From positions 21,322,224-21,386,223 of the forward strand of contig JAKOON010000005.1 in the NCBI GenBank assembly GCA_022577435.1: a stretch of DNA of 64,000 nt, in the 5' to 3' direction. The translations under genes and the position numbers were made by a program. Below are positions 60,640-64,000 of this stretch, piece by piece; within the stretch, counting starts at the first letter, position 1, and each line of letters begins with the position of its first letter. A model generated the notes under the pieces. It was not told where the DNA came from, did not search any database, and worked only from the letters and a program-made list of their open reading frames with translations. Origin of the DNA: Embiotoca jacksoni. Its lineage: Eukaryota > Chordata > Actinopteri > Embiotocidae.

Positions 60640-61414
60640 CTGAAGAGAGAACAAAAGGAACATTCAGTGAATTTTAAATCTGCTTTAACAAATATATTAT
60701 TCTAATACACAGATTTCATGAGAGAACAACAAAAACAAAAACACAAGAACAGTTGAGTTAAACATCAGGGCAAATATGTGCTGTCAATTAAGTGTGAAAA
60801 TCTGTCCTTCTGCAACTGCTGTATAATGCCAGTTATGCACCACAAATGGGTCAGGAAATAGAGCAAAGTAGGTTCTGACTCTTCTCATCCTGTGTTAAGT
60901 ATACCTGTGGTTTTAGATTATTGTTGGAGACTGTGAAAATGCTGATTATGTCTAACCACAAAGGCTTCCTCAACAAATATCTCATCTTTACTAAAGGGTA
61001 AGGTGAAAATCTTTGTCTAGATCTCATTTTGTAGTGACACATAATACAAAGGCAGAACAAACATCAAAGGCTGTTTGCTTCTACTTACCCTTCCTTTGCA
61101 TTTCACAAATCTTTGAAACACTTTAAAGAAAGATTAAAGTAAATAGTTAAGCTTTTTCAGCAGGTCTACCGCACATTTGAATAAAACCATTACCAGGATA
61201 ATTATGTCACAGGAGTAATAAGGAAAATAAACAAGTTAATGATGGATGCGAAAAATTCAAACTCAAGTTAAAGGAAGAATATCCGAATGGAAAGCCTCCC
61301 CTTCCCAGCTCCCTTTTTTTTTTACTCAACTGTAGCAGCAAAACAAAGCTTCAAATTCACAACGTGCTACAATGGTAGAGGTCACATAGTCGAGCCCTGC
61401 ACAGCTCCAGTGCA

Positions 61415-61720
61415 GCACCAAAGGGCACAGAACAAAGCCAGCACTGTCCACACTGAATTAACACAGGCTTACATCATCCTGGACTGCAACCTCAGTCAGT
61501 CACGAAAATGATGTACACAAAACCACACAGATAAAGAGTTGGCAGGCTGGGAGTGATGGTTCATATGAGCGGCATGTCTGCTCTAAGCCGTAGATCAGAA
61601 ATCAATGTAACCATATGGCACTGACCTAATCATATCTGACAGGGAAACGTCTGTAAATTACATTATAATATAATAGATCCACTTTATATTTCTTAACCTG
61701 GTATTCGTTAGCCGTCATGC
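61415..61720. repeat. diverged direct duplication, copy 1
   Basis: Collinear with 62085-62440 at an offset of about 714-727 bp. Shared ordered landmarks: CAGCACCAAAG, GCAACCTCAGTCAGTCA, CGCAGATAAAGAG or ACAGATAAAGAG, GTCTGCTC, GATCAATGTAA or AATCAATGTAA, CTGACCTAATCATATCTGACAGG, GATCCACTT and TGGTATT. No frame or transposon ends were seen. Confidence 0.75.
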
Positions 61721-62084
61721 CACATCAGAGAAGAACAAGGGATGTTCCCCACACTTCCCACTCACTTTCAAGGATTATGGTCAATTAAACTATTACTTTA
61801 CTGTAGCCTTGAATGTGAAATATTGTACATTGTGAGCAATCTGAAGTCTGCGCCCAGTCAATAATGATTGATCAAACTTCGAATGGCTTTGTGTCTGCAG
61901 CATCTCTGGAAATGACTTTGACTGCCGTATAACTGTGTGTGCATTTCATTTATCAAGCAATGCATATGTGCACTTTCTTATCTGACTGCCACATCAACAA
62001 CGACTGAGGCAAAAAAAACAAAGTAAAACTCCATACACAATTTATTCAGAATCACGAGCACTTCCTGCATGACTCAGTTTAATA

Positions 62085-62440
62085 AAGCAGCAGCACCAAA
62101 GACAACTATAAACAACTCCAAATTAAGACACTAGATTTAATGTAACTAAAGGCCTCCAGAATAAAATGTTTGACAATGAGTCTGAGCCACCTGCTGCTGC
62201 CTATAGTCCACAGCAACCTCAGTCAGTCATAAAAATGTTGCACATAAAACGACGCAGATAAAGAGCAGCCTGCAGCCAAGGCTGGTGTAAGCAGTGTGTC
62301 TGCTCGGAGCCGAGATCAATGTAAGGATACAGTCCTGACCTAATCATATCTGACAGGGAGAAAGTGAGCGAATGATATTAGCATACACAGGATCCACTTC
62401 ATATTTGCCAAAGTGGTATTTCTCTGATTAAGTAAGCATA
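62085..62440. repeat. diverged direct duplication, copy 2
   Basis: Second copy of the unit at 61415-61720, same orientation. The most conserved part is CTGACCTAATCATATCTGACAGG (62335-62357 here, 61621-61643 in copy 1). Confidence 0.75.
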
Positions 62441-63338
62441 GCAAGGAGGCACAAAACCTTCATCACGTGTGTAAGTGTGGACTGGGTTTTGGAGGAATGG
62501 GCTGAGATGGGAGCCTGGCCATCAGGTGTTTTCTCTGTCAGAGTGGATTAGGCTCTTTTGGTGCAGAATGAGAGAGTGCTTGATTGTTATGAAGCATCGT
62601 GTCACAGTAGCGCCTCTTAGGTGTGTCCGCACATCCACGAAGAAGGAGCAGGTGTGATTTAGCACAGGCAATAAAGGACTAACAAAAATGTGACATACAT
62701 GCACATTGAAACCAGCGATGGGAGCTGTGCATTCGGGATGATTTTAGAGCTGACAATATCCAACATTGTCAAATGAAAAAGGATTTAACCTACAAGAGTG
62801 GAAATATAATCTTTTTTTCTCTGTAGTATATTGTCAGGTAGGATGGAGGGGCAGTGCTTTAAAAATTAATGGAGGAGAAAGACATTAATTAAATTTATAG
62901 ATCTGATGTGCATATTTAATTTTTCTTTTTGACAGCAGTTAAAAAAATGTCATAATTTATGTTGATTGTTGAGCTAAGAACGAATATGAATGCACCACAA
63001 ATAGTTACGTACATGAGTCTTCAACCAACAGATACAGTAAGCCTTATATTGCAACCTAAAATAAATATTATCTATAAGCAGGAACAGATGAAAAACATAG
63101 GAGAAATGTGATAAAGTATCTAATGCTCATAAGATGGTTACTAGGACTCATAATACATAGATACATGTTTTTTTCTAATGTATTGTATATACCTATGACT
63201 ATTTAAGAGTTTCAATATACTATTAAATGTCTGAACAAAACTAAATATAAAATATTCTTGTGTACAGATGATCCAAAATTAGAATGACTGTTTGATTTTG
63301 TTGTCATTTAGTTTGATAGCTAGATATAGAGAATAAGA

Positions 63339-63479
<141 letters not shown>

Positions 63480-63540
63480 GACTAAAATAGAGGTAGTAAA
63501 GGTATAAATATAACAAAAAAAAATTAATTTCATTTAATTA

Positions 63541-64000
63541 AAAACAGTTCAACTGTGTTAATGATGATGTGGGACAGATTTGGCCAGAGGTGAGTTATTG
63601 TAAAGTCTTATTGCAGTGGCCAGAAATGATCTCCTGTATCTGTCCTTGTGACAGTGGAGCTGGATGAATCTGTTAGAAAAAGGACTCCACTGTCCCTGCA
63701 ATAGGTGGTGTAGAGGGTGGTCAGGGTTATCCAATATGGATAACAGTTTGTTCAGCGTCCTCCTCTCCACCACCTTTTCAAGCCTGTCCAGTTTTTAGCC
63801 AATTATGGAGCCGGCCTTCTTAACCAGTTTGTTAAGTCTGTTGGTGTCGCCGGCTCCAATGCTGCTCCCCCAGCAGACAGTACAGTGCACTGGCCACAAC
63901 AGATTGGTAGAACATCTCCAACATCTTGCTGCACACATTGAATAGACATTGATAGTTTGTCTCAAAAGCGTGAAAAGAAAGACAGATTGATTTTCTAATT
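63541..64000 (-). mobile_element. 5'-truncated LINE, end of ORF2 (broken)
   Basis: Minus-strand translation gives the C-terminal region of a fish non-LTR retrotransposon polymerase frame. MLEMFYQSVVASALYC, then in another frame WGSSIGAGDTNRLNKLVKK, then VVERRTLNKLLSILDN and YRRSFLATAIRLYN are all in the expected order. A frameshift around 63870 and an in-frame TAA near 63797 show the copy is dead. It continues past the window edge. CR1/L2/Rex-like from memory; exact family unknown. Confidence 0.72.

Overview
This window is vertebrate, almost certainly teleost fish, DNA. It is mostly non-coding and dense in CA/GT microsatellites. It holds non-autonomous repeats and LINE tails of kinds I know from fish genomes, and two spliced genes with textbook GT-AG junctions. 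The genes are identified from remembered family sequences; no database was searched.

Left third, plus strand (about 0.8-18.0 kb): a complete tshz3 (teashirt zinc finger homeobox 3). It has a 40-nt first coding exon (1294-1333), a 12.5-kb intron and one large terminal exon (13814-17130). The predicted product is 1118 residues with five C2H2 fingers, the atypical Teashirt homeodomain and a CtBP-binding motif. The intron contains several stretches that read like cis-regulatory DNA, one candidate with an octamer and a SOX-type site, and non-B-DNA sequences.

Middle (about 18-45.5 kb): a gene-free interval. It contains two copies of an AGGTCA-rich repeat, a repeat with about 60-bp inverted ends plus a fragment of a relative, one copy of a second dispersed repeat family, and a cluster of very long CA/GT arrays at 40.0-42.8 kb that includes a strong G-quadruplex motif.

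Right third, minus strand (about 45.6-60.6 kb and upstream): a znf536-type gene in three coding exons (58812-60435, 52810-53739, 45773-46005). All junctions are phase 1 and they join to a 928-residue open frame. Compared with the family as I remember it (about 1300 residues), this copy starts at an internal methionine, lacks two or more central fingers and has a finger that lost a zinc-binding cysteine, yet it keeps the first six fingers, the PLDLS motif and the last finger. It looks like a reduced duplicate (ohnolog) on its own evolutionary path. Its introns hold a helically spaced E-box tandem array, a divergent pair of CTCF-like motifs and a second dispersed-repeat copy. Upstream of it lie a diverged direct duplication of about 300 bp and, at the window edge, a broken LINE end running into a 138-bp GATA array.

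The two genes converge tail to tail, with about 28.6 kb between stop codons. This is the arrangement I recall for TSHZ3 and ZNF536 in mammals, so the window is a conserved neighbourhood of two neural transcription regulators whose products both carry CtBP-type motifs.
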